NCBI GenBank assembly: GCA_001803045.1
Contig: MHAR01000024.1
Location: forward strand, 1-39,877
Length of the DNA: 39,877 bases
From: Ignavibacteria bacterium RIFOXYB12_FULL_35_14
GTDB taxonomy: Bacteria; Bacteroidota; Ignavibacteria; Ignavibacteriales; Ignavibacteriaceae
Reading direction: 5' to 3'
In this document: positions 1 through 8,240 of the stretch, one piece after another
Position numbering within the stretch: position 1 is the stretch's first letter
Layout of the letters: every line of letters begins with the position of its first letter
Made by a program: the position numbers and the translations under genes
The notes under the pieces: generated by a model
The model's input: only the letters and a program-made list of their open reading frames with translations
Told to the model about the DNA's origin: nothing
Database searches by the model: none

Positions 1-64
1 CGGCAAACTCAACTTATTTTCACACTATTAACGGTAGAACCATAAATATTAAAGGGATATTATT

Positions 65-1960
65 ATGAAAACATTATTAAAAAACTTGTTTTTCCTTTTG
101 TTTATATCGCAAATATGTTTTGCGCAAGGTTCTTGGACTAAAATCGGTGATATGCCTGAAATCAGATATGCACATACAGTCGATGAGCTAAATGGTAAAA
201 TATATATAGTCGGTGGAATAAATACTGAAACAAGCACTTATCCAACAACAGCCTTGGTTTTTGACAGATCATCAGGAGTATGGTCCCAAATTCCACTATT
301 GAACAATAAAACTAGGGCAATGCACAGCAGTTGTATTGTTGGAAATAAATTGTACGTTGTTGGAGGATCTACGTCTAGTGATACAAAGTCATTGGATATG
401 TTTGATCCCAATACAGGTCAGTGGATATCTAAAAATCCTATGCCAACTGAGAGAGGACTTGCAGCCTGTGCTGCAATTGATGGTAAAATATATGTAATAG
501 GTGGAATTCAAAATTATCAGTATGACGGCTTAAAAACAGTTGAAGTATATGATACAAATACTGGAAACTGGACTCAATTAACTGATATGCCCACTAAAAG
601 ATGGGGTTGTTCGGCTGTTGTCTATAATGGTAAAATATATGTTTTTGGTGGTGTTACGTTTTTTCCAACTACTGTTTATAGTTCAATAGAAGTATATGAT
701 CCCCAGGCGAATACTTGGAATACAACGGCTACATTAACCCCGATGCCAACTGCCAGATATTGCTTAACTACCTGTTTATTGGATAGCAATATTTATGCAA
801 TTGGAGGCTGGTATCATAGTAGCAATGGTCCAATATATGATAAAGTTGAGGTATATAATCCAGAGAGCAATGAATGGTATAACGAAACCTCAATTCCAGT
901 TGCACTTTGTACTCCTAATATTGTACTCGATGGTAAGATATATATTTATGGAGGTACTTATACAACACATCCTAATATTGGTACTTCGGCAATTTATGAA
1001 CTCTCATATGATGATATATTTGCCCAACAACCATATGTTGATAAACCTTATGCCAGAAAAAATCTAGATTCTGTACTTTTCAGGACAAGGTTTTCAAATC
1101 TTTATAATCATCAGTTTGAACCTCATTTAATTTGTGCAAATTCAGACAGCACACAAATGGATTCATTAAGCCTCTTTGATGATGGCTTACATGGAGATTC
1201 TCTAATTAATGATGGGCTTTACGGTACATATATTCTACCAAGGCAGACAGAAGATTTCTTCACATTAAGTGTTAGCACAATTGATAATCAAACAAATAAA
1301 TATTATAACACACCAGGCCGATGCAAATTTACAACTGCGGGCCCAGTAATTCTTGACAGCATACCCTTTGGAGTGGTTCCTGGTTTCAAGTTTGGTTTTA
1401 AACCTTACCTGAAAAATATAGGCACAGTTAAAATAATAAATACTATAAAATTAAAACTAAGCAGCAATGATTCTTGGATTAATAATATCACTCCAGCAGA
1501 AAGAAATTACTCTAATATGCTGCCGGGACAAACTGTCGGAGGAACCCAAATTTTTACCGTGGCTTATGATACGGCAAATTTTCGCGGTCACTTCAATTTA
1601 AAGTTTGAAATTTCAAGTGATGATTTTATTTATTGGATAATTGATGCAACGATAATTGTTAATCCCACTGAGGTTGAACACGAATCGTTACCTCTATTAG
1701 TTTACAAGCTTGAGCAGAACTATCCTAATCCATTTAATCCAACAACGAAAATCAGTTGGCAGTTGCCAGTGAGCGGTTGGCAAACATTAAAAGTTTATGA
1801 TGTGCTTGGAAATGAAGTAGCTACACTCGTTAATGAATACCGACCAGCAGGAAGTTATGAGGTTGAATTTGATGCAAGTAATCTTTCGAGCGGAGTTTAT
1901 TTCTATCAATTGAAAGCAGGTTCGTTCATTGAGGCAAAGAAGATGATTTTACTTCGTTAG
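65..1960 (+). CDS. Secreted kelch-repeat protein with T9SS sorting domain
   Basis: Predicted secreted beta-propeller protein of 631 aa. Residues 1-20 form a Sec signal peptide (basic start, hydrophobic core, cleavage near CFAQ). Six kelch repeats follow at about 20-325, each with the pattern MPxxRxxxxxxxxxGKIYVxGG and a trailing YDPxTxxW. Residues about 330-545 form a beta-rich region I cannot assign; it includes a 'DSLSLFDDGLHGD' stretch like those in extracellular proteins of this group. Residues 547-631 are a complete type A T9SS C-terminal domain (YPNPFNP, KVYDVLGNEVATLV, SSGVYFYQL, KKMILLR), so export by T9SS to the cell surface or medium is expected. The gene is preceded by AAAGGG eight bases before ATG. 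It shares architecture with the gene at 2771 and may be co-transcribed with 2027. The ligand is unknown; a catalytic role such as galactose-oxidase-like activity is not supported. Confidence 0.9.
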   Translation: MKTLLKNLFFLLFISQICFAQGSWTKIGDMPEIRYAHTVDELNGKIYIVGGINTETSTYPTTALVFDRSSGVWSQIPLLNNKTRAMHSSCIVGNKLYVVGGSTSSDTKSLDMFDPNTGQWISKNPMPTERGLAACAAIDGKIYVIGGIQNYQYDGLKTVEVYDTNTGNWTQLTDMPTKRWGCSAVVYNGKIYVFGGVTFFPTTVYSSIEVYDPQANTWNTTATLTPMPTARYCLTTCLLDSNIYAIGGWYHSSNGPIYDKVEVYNPESNEWYNETSIPVALCTPNIVLDGKIYIYGGTYTTHPNIGTSAIYELSYDDIFAQQPYVDKPYARKNLDSVLFRTRFSNLYNHQFEPHLICANSDSTQMDSLSLFDDGLHGDSLINDGLYGTYILPRQTEDFFTLSVSTIDNQTNKYYNTPGRCKFTTAGPVILDSIPFGVVPGFKFGFKPYLKNIGTVKIINTIKLKLSSNDSWINNITPAERNYSNMLPGQTVGGTQIFTVAYDTANFRGHFNLKFEISSDDFIYWIIDATIIVNPTEVEHESLPLLVYKLEQNYPNPFNPTTKISWQLPVSGWQTLKVYDVLGNEVATLVNEYRPAGSYEVEFDASNLSSGVYFYQLKAGSFIEAKKMILLR

Positions 1961-2026
1961 TAATTGGCAAAGACTGATGTCTAACGAATAAAGAATAATT
2001 AATAGTCATTAACAAAGGAGGTTTAT

Positions 2027-2677
2027 ATGAAAGCGCTGAAATGTGTTCTCGTGCTCTTTTCTTTTATGGGGTTAATGCTGGTTGGATGCTCTGACCAATC
2101 GCAGTCGCCGGTTTCTCCTTCAGATCAAGTATCCCTGGAGAAAAAAACAATCCATTATTTCACAATCAAAGATTTCCCTGTACCACCTCCCTATCCTTAT
2201 GCTATTGACCCTGGGATTAAGAAATATCTACCTAACGGAGATATTCATTATAAGAAGGTGGGAGTTTGGGAGTATACTGAAGCTAGGGATTTGAACGGTA
2301 ATATTGATCCACTTATCACTGGTCTAATGGAGAATTACCTCAGTACAATGATAGATGGAGAAACAGGCGATGGACCTGCTAATGGCAAAACGGTATCGGC
2401 CAATGTTCCAGGACAGGAAGTGGAAGGCTTTTGGGAAACTAACTGGGAAGGATACCGCTCCTATATAGGAACGTCCGAATTTGATCTCCCAATTGGAAAG
2501 AAAGTATATCACTATTGGACACTGCCAGTAAAGTTGGTAGGCCATGGAAAGGGTGGAGTAATTGATAAAATGCAAATGTTTATTGAGACCACTCTGACAA
2601 TCTTTAGTGATGATGACCATTTTCCTGAACCAATTTTCTGGGTCGGGAATGGCTCCGGATTCTACAAAGAGCACTGA
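2027..2677 (+). CDS. Small predicted lipoprotein of unknown function
   Basis: A 216-aa protein with a lipoprotein signal: basic N-terminus, hydrophobic stretch and the lipobox LVGC with Cys21, followed by a Ser/Pro/Gln-rich linker. I do not recognise the mature domain. It is rich in aromatic residues and proline (PVPPPYPY near residue 50) and has no Cys pairs or membrane segment after the signal. It has a very strong ribosome-binding site (AAAGGAGG, six bases before ATG). It lies between two kelch/T9SS genes and is followed by a 10-bp hairpin, so it may be a surface partner of those proteins, but this is inferred only from position. Confidence 0.8.
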   Translation: MKALKCVLVLFSFMGLMLVGCSDQSQSPVSPSDQVSLEKKTIHYFTIKDFPVPPPYPYAIDPGIKKYLPNGDIHYKKVGVWEYTEARDLNGNIDPLITGLMENYLSTMIDGETGDGPANGKTVSANVPGQEVEGFWETNWEGYRSYIGTSEFDLPIGKKVYHYWTLPVKLVGHGKGGVIDKMQMFIETTLTIFSDDDHFPEPIFWVGNGSGFYKEH

Positions 2678-2691
2678 GCCCAATTTTAGAA

Positions 2692-2725
2692 TGGCAGTCA
2701 TTCTTTTAGAGCGGGATGACTGCCA
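2692..2725 (+). terminator. Hairpin after the lipoprotein gene
   Basis: A perfect 10-bp stem (TGGCAGTCAT at 2692-2701 pairing with ATGACTGCCA at 2716-2725) with a 14-base loop begins 15 bases after the stop codon of the 2027 gene. No T-run follows, only an A-rich stretch. It could be a Rho-independent-like pause, an mRNA-stabilising 3' structure or a degenerate repeat. Confidence 0.45.
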
Positions 2726-2770
2726 ACCAAAAAGAATTTACTAAACCTTATTTAACAATTAGGAGGTCTT

Positions 2771-4309
2771 ATGTCACTTAGAACAACATCTCGTCATTCA
2801 GGGGAAAAGTTCTACTTAAGGAAATTCTGGCTAACCATTATTTCCTTGGTTTTGGTTTCCATTCATATCCATGCACAAAATGGATGTACAATGAAATCAC
2901 AAATACCTACTCAAAGAGCCGGTGCTTGTGCATGTGTTGTTGATAATAAAATTTATGTTATTGGAGGTATAACTGGATCACCTGGCTATTCAGACTTGGC
3001 AGTCAATGAAATGTATGATCCTTTAACTGATACATGGACAACAAAAAGTCCTTTGCCGCAGGCTAGAGGATATCTATCATGCGCAGTAGTTAATGATACA
3101 ATTTATGTCATAGGTGGAGGTTGGGCAACCGCAACAAAAAGAGTAGATGTTTATGATCCTGTAACCGATACGTGGACACAAAAAGCAGATATGCTTAGTG
3201 TGCGGAGGAGTGCACAAGCTTGCGTTGTAGATGGAATAATCTATAACATAGGAGGCAATAAAGGGATTAGTCAGGCCTCGACTGATTGCGAAGCTTATAA
3301 TCCCGCTACAGATACATGGACAGCAAAAACGAATATGCCAGCAGGAGGAGGAAACTTAGCTGCAACAGTCTACAATGGCTTAATTTGTACATTCGGTGGA
3401 TCAAACTATACGACTTGGACAGGCTTTTCATATGTATATGCATATAATCCACTAACAAATTCATGGGCTCAAAAACAAAATATGCCAACGGCAAGATTTG
3501 GATTGCAAGCATGTGTGTATAGTAATAAAATTTACGTCATTGGCGGTAGCCAATCACAAAGTACGGCTTTAGGGACTGTTGAAGTATACGATCCGGTTAA
3601 CGATACGTGGGAACAGGGAGATAATATGCCAATTATTAGTGCATTTTTAACTGGTGCCGTTGTAAATGATAAAATTTATGTTATAGGTGGGACGCCTGAT
3701 TGGTCGACTGGTTTAGCAAATGTATGGGAATATGATCCGGAATACGTTGTCCCAGTTGAACTTACATCTTTCACAGCTACAGCAAACGGAAAAGAAGTTG
3801 CACTTAACTGGTCAACTGCAACAGAGCTAAATAATCAAGGATTTGAAGTACAGAGAAAATTTGGCAGTAATGATTTTGCTACAATCGGCTCAGTCAAAGG
3901 AAATGGAACAACTACTTCTCCAAACCAATATACTTATGTTGATAGACTGATTGACCCGGGAAAATACTTTTATCGGCTGAAACAAATAGATTTCGATGGA
4001 AAGTTTGAATACTCACAAACAGTCGAAATAAATTGGAGTCCGTTTATCACTTACAAGCTTGAACAGAACTATCCGAATCCATTTAATCCAAGCACTAAAA
4101 TCAGTTGGCAGTTTCCAGTAAGCAGTTGGCAAACGCTGAAAGTGTACGATGTGATTGGAAACGATGTAGCAACATTGGTTGATGAATTTAGACCAGCAGG
4201 CAACTATGAAGTTGAGTTCACCGCATCGAACTTGGCTAGCGGAATTTATTTTTATCAGCTAAAAACGGGAAGCCTTATTGAAACAAAGAAGATGATACTG
4301 CTTCGTTAG
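2771..4309 (+). CDS. Secreted kelch-repeat protein with T9SS sorting domain
   Basis: A 512-aa protein with the same plan as the gene at 65. An unusually long basic N-terminal region precedes a hydrophobic signal segment (about residues 18-35, ending HIHAQ). Six kelch repeats fill about 38-325 (NKIYVIGG-type blades with YDPxTDTW). Residues about 330-425 form a fibronectin-III-like domain (VELTSFTA ... LNWSTATELNNQGFEVQR) of the kind that often precedes T9SS tails. The type A sorting domain is at 428-512. That tail matches the tail of the 65 gene at about 71 of 85 residues. An AGGAGG site precedes ATG. Function is unknown; surface or extracellular binding is inferred. Confidence 0.9.
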   Translation: MSLRTTSRHSGEKFYLRKFWLTIISLVLVSIHIHAQNGCTMKSQIPTQRAGACACVVDNKIYVIGGITGSPGYSDLAVNEMYDPLTDTWTTKSPLPQARGYLSCAVVNDTIYVIGGGWATATKRVDVYDPVTDTWTQKADMLSVRRSAQACVVDGIIYNIGGNKGISQASTDCEAYNPATDTWTAKTNMPAGGGNLAATVYNGLICTFGGSNYTTWTGFSYVYAYNPLTNSWAQKQNMPTARFGLQACVYSNKIYVIGGSQSQSTALGTVEVYDPVNDTWEQGDNMPIISAFLTGAVVNDKIYVIGGTPDWSTGLANVWEYDPEYVVPVELTSFTATANGKEVALNWSTATELNNQGFEVQRKFGSNDFATIGSVKGNGTTTSPNQYTYVDRLIDPGKYFYRLKQIDFDGKFEYSQTVEINWSPFITYKLEQNYPNPFNPSTKISWQFPVSSWQTLKVYDVIGNDVATLVDEFRPAGNYEVEFTASNLASGIYFYQLKTGSLIETKKMILLR

Positions 4310-4327
4310 AGTGTTATCTGTTCATTT

Positions 4328-4378
4328 AAGTGAGACTCACTAAGCACCGCTTTAGCATTGTTAAAGTGAGTCTCACTT
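4328..4378. repeat. Paired self-palindromes after the kelch gene
   Basis: Two 13-base near-identical palindromes, AGTGAGACTCACT at 4329-4341 and AGTGAGTCTCACT at 4365-4377, differ only at the central base. Each is self-complementary, and together they form a perfect 14-bp inverted repeat (4328-4341 with 4365-4378) around a 23-base loop. They lie just after the stop codon of the 2771 gene. Transcription termination, mRNA 3' protection or a mobile repeat are all possible; there is no T-tract. Confidence 0.6.
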
Positions 4379-4390
4379 GCCTTTAGGGTC

Positions 4391-4497
4391 TGTTGCGTAA
4401 CTCGAATTTGTCACCCCGAACTTGTTTCGGGGTCTTATTATAGTAAAAATTTAGATGCTGAAATTAATTCAGCATGACATTTAAAACTTATGCAACA
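4391..4497. repeat. MITE-like element with two internal hairpins
   Basis: This is a nested symmetric element. The outer ends are TGTTGCGTAA (4391-4400) and TTATGCAACA (4488-4497), inverted with one mismatch. Inside these, TGTCA (4409-4413) and TGACA (4475-4479) are inverted. Two hairpins lie within: ACCCCGAA/TTCGGGGT (4413-4420/4426-4433) and ATGCTGAA/TTCAGCAT (4455-4462/4468-4475). It has no coding capacity. This layout is typical of non-autonomous palindromic intergenic repeats in Bacteroidetes-group genomes; copy number cannot be judged here. Confidence 0.65.
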
Positions 4498-4503
4498 CTC
4501 TCT

Positions 4504-5649
4504 TTAGTTAATTGATTTTCTTTCCTTTATCAAACTCAAAAAGATTATCAGCATTATCATTCCTCCAGCTATAGTAAAAGCTACAGAAATTTCTCTAGAT
4601 GGCAGCTTTATCAAGCCCCAAATGTGGTGAAGATTTGCTATCCAGCATAAAACCAAAACCGCTATTAAGGTTGTGGTTTTTATTTTCAAAGTATCTTCTA
4701 ATTTTTGAAATAACACAGAAATGAATAAATAATATATTGGCGTGTATGCAAACATCAACCGCTCTTTATCCTCGCCAAAAAGTGAAGCAAACAGCACAAA
4801 TATTAAAAGTACAAACCAGTGAAGATTATTTTTATTGAAAGCGAAAAATTGTTTATAACTAAAAAGGGGAATCAAAAATAGTGGATTGAATGCGAAAAAA
4901 AATTGTTTGATAAGAGCTTCAGGAGTAAAAAGTTTTATCCAATTTTCTGCAAATGCTTGTGTTAGCGATATTCCTTGTTCAATCGGCAGTAAAAATCTCA
5001 TTGTAACAAATACAGCAATAAGAATCACTGAGGAGATTGCGAATTTCAGTAATTCTTTTTTTTGATCGTTTATAAGAATGAATACAAGTCCAACGGGGAC
5101 GATTGCTATTACATTTTCCTTTGTAAGGATACCAACAAAAGACAAAATAAGTACTAATAAGTATTTTCTTTTTACAATAAAAATTAAGGAAAGCAGCAGC
5201 ATTAAATTCGACAATACATCTGCAAATCTATAGGGTTCGTATGCAAAACCGGGAATGAAGTACCTGTTAAAAATAAATGCCGCAGTTACAAAGAATGCTA
5301 TTCGTTCACTCGTATTATTTTGTTTGAGAAAGTAGAATAATGTAATTATGAATAGAATAGAAAATAAAGCATTGAAGATTGAAAATCCCAAATCAATGTC
5401 ATTAAAAAGTAATCCAACCAGCCATGGAGACAGCAAACGGTGAGCAAATGGCTTCCCAACGGAATAGTCAATTGAAGGAAAAGCAATTGCCATTTTTCGG
5501 TAGGAAACTACATCATGATTGGGGTCGTAATTAGTTAAATCTGCCTGTCCGGCTAGAAAAATTTGGATAAGGCAGATAAAAATAAGCAGATAGATGTACT
5601 TATTTATTATAAAGTAATTGCTGGTCTTTCGCAAAATTTGGGGTATCAC
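4504..5649 (-). CDS. Polytopic membrane protein, possibly GT-C-like
   Basis: A 381-aa integral membrane protein with roughly ten hydrophobic helices and short charged loops. The first periplasmic loop (about residues 38-75) has DPNHDVVSYRKMA and FAHRLLSPWL, reminiscent of loop 1 in GT-C-type glycosyltransferases and EpsG/DUF2029-like proteins, but I cannot name a family. The start is GTG at 5647-5649, with a weak AGGTGA upstream. It lies 131 bases downstream of the phosphohexomutase gene on the same strand, which fits a role in polysaccharide or lipid-linked sugar metabolism, but only as a guess. Confidence 0.75.
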   Translation of the reverse strand: MIPQILRKTSNYFIINKYIYLLIFICLIQIFLAGQADLTNYDPNHDVVSYRKMAIAFPSIDYSVGKPFAHRLLSPWLVGLLFNDIDLGFSIFNALFSILFIITLFYFLKQNNTSERIAFFVTAAFIFNRYFIPGFAYEPYRFADVLSNLMLLLSLIFIVKRKYLLVLILSFVGILTKENVIAIVPVGLVFILINDQKKELLKFAISSVILIAVFVTMRFLLPIEQGISLTQAFAENWIKLFTPEALIKQFFFAFNPLFLIPLFSYKQFFAFNKNNLHWFVLLIFVLFASLFGEDKERLMFAYTPIYYLFISVLFQKLEDTLKIKTTTLIAVLVLCWIANLHHIWGLIKLPSREISVAFTIAGGMIMLIIFLSLIKERKSIN

Positions 5650-5780
5650 TTAAAGAATTTCACCTATTATTTTCTAATTTATTCGTAGAAGCTTTTATTT
5701 CTTTTCTTTTAACTTGATGAACTTAATAGTGACCAGACAGGAATACCTGCCCGTCCGTCAGGCGGTTCTGACCTACTATT

Positions 5781-7127
5781 TTAATTTCGGATTAAATTTA
5801 ATAGCTCTTTCGTTTTTTCTTCCATCAATTTAATGCTGCCTTTAGCTTCAACGTTCAATCGTATGATTGGTTCTGTGTTAGACATTCTAAGATTGAATCT
5901 CCAATTATCATATTCAACGCTAAGCCCATCAAGCTTATCAATTTTTCCATCTGAATATTTTTTCTCTATCTCTTTAATTTTACCAGCCGGATCGGAAATC
6001 TCAGAGTTTATTTCTCCTGAACATGGATAGGCGGCGATCATCTCTTCAACTAATTGTGAGAAAGGTTTATTCTCTTCTGACATGAGTTGTAATATTAAAA
6101 CAAAGGGAATCATTCCACTATCTGAGTAGGCATTATCTCTAAAATAGTGATGAGCAGACATTTCACCGCCGTAAACAGAATTCACTTTCCGCATTTTTTG
6201 TTTGATGAATGCATGCCCGCTTTTCGAAACGACTGCTTGTCCACCAAATTTATTTACAATTTCCAAAGTATTCCAGGTTAATCTTGGATCGTGCACAATT
6301 TTTCCGCCAGGATTTTTTTTAAGAATTGATTTTGCTAGCAATCCGACAATGTAATATCCTTCAATAAAATTTCCTTTTTCATCAAAGAAGAAACAGCGGT
6401 CATAATCTCCATCCCATGCCACTCCGAGATCAGCTTTACTTTTTAGTATTGCATCAATGGTTGGTTTTCTGTTCTCAATTAGTAAAGGATTAGGGACACC
6501 GTTTGGAAAGTCTGAGTCGGGTTCATTAAAAACTTTAATCATTTCAATAGGCAGATCTTTTTCTAAAGCATTTAATGCTAAACCTGCACAGCCATTTCCG
6601 GCATTAACAACAACTTTGTACTTCTTTATCTTTTTGGCATCATAAAATCTTTTTAGGTTGTTGATAAACTTGTACATGATATCCAGTTGCTTCATCGTAC
6701 CTTGTTTTGTCGATTTTGGTGCAAGTTCATCCCGAAGTATCATTTTTTCCATTTCCTTCAAACCGGAGTCATAACCAACCGGAACCGAACCTTTCTTTAC
6801 GAATTTCATCCCATTGTATTCAGGGGGATTGTGGCTTGCGGTAATCATGATTCCGCCGTCAGCTTCCAATGCCGGAGTTGCATAGTAAACCATTTCAGTT
6901 CCACATAGGCCTATATCAATCACATCAACACCGGATTCAGTTAAACCCGCTACCAATGCGGCAGAAATCTCTTCTGACGATTTCCTGATATCATGCCCAA
7001 TTACGATTTTTTGGGCGTTAACCAATACCGGATAAGTTCTTCCTATCTTATAGGCGAGATCTCCGTTTAACTCTGAGGGGACTTTTCCTCTTATATCATA
7101 TGCTTTAAAGGAGCTTAATCTTTCCAT
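5781..7127 (-). CDS. manB: Phosphomannomutase/phosphoglucomutase
   Basis: Alpha-D-phosphohexomutase family enzyme (448 aa), interconverting hexose 6- and 1-phosphates for sugar-nucleotide synthesis; cytoplasmic. The N-terminus has the family AYDIRG motif. The phosphoserine loop is TASHNP with Ser98. The metal-binding loop is DGDYDR at 239-244 (Asp239, 241, 243). The sugar-binding loop is GGEMSAHHYF at about 325, and the C-terminal phosphate-binding loop is SNTEPIIRLN. Length matches bacterial PMM/PGM enzymes of the AlgC/ManB type. GEMSAHH fits dual mannose/glucose specificity, which sequence alone cannot settle. An AAAGGAAATC ribosome site precedes ATG. The upstream spacer of 194 bases is shared with the divergent zinc-ribbon gene. 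Confidence 0.93.
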   Translation of the reverse strand: MERLSSFKAYDIRGKVPSELNGDLAYKIGRTYPVLVNAQKIVIGHDIRKSSEEISAALVAGLTESGVDVIDIGLCGTEMVYYATPALEADGGIMITASHNPPEYNGMKFVKKGSVPVGYDSGLKEMEKMILRDELAPKSTKQGTMKQLDIMYKFINNLKRFYDAKKIKKYKVVVNAGNGCAGLALNALEKDLPIEMIKVFNEPDSDFPNGVPNPLLIENRKPTIDAILKSKADLGVAWDGDYDRCFFFDEKGNFIEGYYIVGLLAKSILKKNPGGKIVHDPRLTWNTLEIVNKFGGQAVVSKSGHAFIKQKMRKVNSVYGGEMSAHHYFRDNAYSDSGMIPFVLILQLMSEENKPFSQLVEEMIAAYPCSGEINSEISDPAGKIKEIEKKYSDGKIDKLDGLSVEYDNWRFNLRMSNTEPIIRLNVEAKGSIKLMEEKTKELLNLIRN

Positions 7128-7321
7128 GATTTCCTTTCGGTTTAAATATTATTGCTTTGCTTTTAATGATTTTTTATTGAACCTTTGAAGTGAGAAAATT
7201 TTTAGTGTAATAATTTATTACTTACCATTGGTAAAAAAAATTGAAAGGCAAAATTTTTTCAATGGACTTTTTATATTCTACTAATTAAGTTAGCCATCAA
7301 AATTTATCCAGGGAGCAAAAT

Positions 7322-7630
7322 ATCGAAACGTCATCTACTACAAACTGGCACTTTGCAAAATGCAACAACTCAAGATGTAATGGTATCTTTCTAGTAAATC
7401 CCGAAGAGTCTCCCGGCGATTTAGGGTTTATTTGTCCCAGCTGCAGTGCAAAGACAATTACATCTCACATCGTACAGTGTTCAAGCTGTAAAACAATATT
7501 AAATTTTGTGAGAGCAACACCTAGCGAAGAAAAGGTGGTTTTCAATGTCCCCCAATGTTCGCATTGCATCGGAACAATTGAAGATGAGTGGGAAATAGAA
7601 CCTCTTTATCAGCCAGATTCTTATATCTGA
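7322..7630 (+). CDS. Small zinc-ribbon protein with apparent ATC start
   Basis: An open frame of 102 codons between an in-frame TAA just upstream and TGA at 7628-7630, with no ATG, GTG or TTG near its 5' end. Its product has four cysteine pairs: CNNSRC, CPSC, CSSC and CSHC, spaced as two zinc ribbons, with WHFAKC at the beginning and a conserved-looking acidic C-terminus. AGGGAG at 7310-7315 lies six bases before ATC at 7322, the best start position. Either ATC is used as a rare start codon or a base has mutated and the gene is impaired. Protein-like composition and regular Cys pairs argue for a real gene. Function is unknown; nucleic-acid or protein binding would be typical for such ribbons. 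Confidence 0.65.
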   Translation: METSSTTNWHFAKCNNSRCNGIFLVNPEESPGDLGFICPSCSAKTITSHIVQCSSCKTILNFVRATPSEEKVVFNVPQCSHCIGTIEDEWEIEPLYQPDSYI

Positions 7631-8240
7631 TAACGTTTTTAAGGTTCCGTTCCAAATTTCTTCTAATGCCAAGAAAGAGATCATAAACTAAAGCTGGTTC
7701 TAAACTACAGCATATTTTCCCTTCTGCATTCTTATTCTAAAGATCAATTTTTTTCATACCTGTCCAAAATAAATGTCAGGTTATTATTTTAAAGTCGTAT
7801 CACACTCTGCATACAAAAGTAATAAGCTGATAAGGTTTTATTTCATTAGGTTATTAGTTTTACTAAGGTTTAAGACAAATATTTCTCCAACTGCTGATTA
7901 GATTCTAAAAATTTTAACCTTAGTAACATAATAAGATAAGTTCCTTCAACCTTATCACCTATTTTCGTAAATAAAGAATGAATTTGTTATTGAATAATCT
8001 TTTCAAACACCAAGAAGATTTTTCTTTTGTTCGGAAGAGAGAAGAATTAAATAAGAGAGGGATTGAATTCGGAACTAATTAGAATCCTTCCAATCCAGAT
8101 AATTGGAAAAGCCATTTCCCTGTTTCATAATCATTTTGGACAGCTGTGAATTTTTTATAATAATATCTTTTTCTCATCTTTCATTAAAGTTACGATAGTC
8201 TTAGTTTTACAAATCTTTTTATAAAAATTTCAGGTTATTA
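7631..8240. other. 610-base gap holding nested inverted repeats
   Basis: No credible coding frame, tRNA or insertion sequence was found here. The only structure seen is the nested inverted repeat at 7828-7957. The last 60 bases presumably contain the promoter of the S46 peptidase gene, but I could not pick a convincing -10/-35 pair. Confidence 0.6.
7828..7957. repeat. Nested inverted repeat, possible structured RNA
   Basis: The outer arms TGATAAGGTT (7828-7837) and AACCTTATCA (7948-7957) pair perfectly. The inner arms TTACTAAGGTT (7860-7870) and AACCTTAGTAA (7916-7926) also pair perfectly. The spacers between outer and inner stems are 22 and 21 bases, so the whole folds symmetrically around a 45-base loop. 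The TAAGGTT heptamer is therefore also directly repeated on each side. It may be an RNA structure, a repeat element or a tandem operator. Confidence 0.45.

Noticed and set aside
65-4309. Galactose-oxidase-like catalytic activity for the kelch proteins
   Set aside because: Only the propeller repeats are seen; no copper-site Tyr/Cys/His set could be placed.
5746-5770. CCTGCCCGTCCGTCAGG hairpin upstream of the 4504 gene
   Set aside because: The stem is only four base pairs; it may be part of a repeat family, but the window does not show enough to call it.
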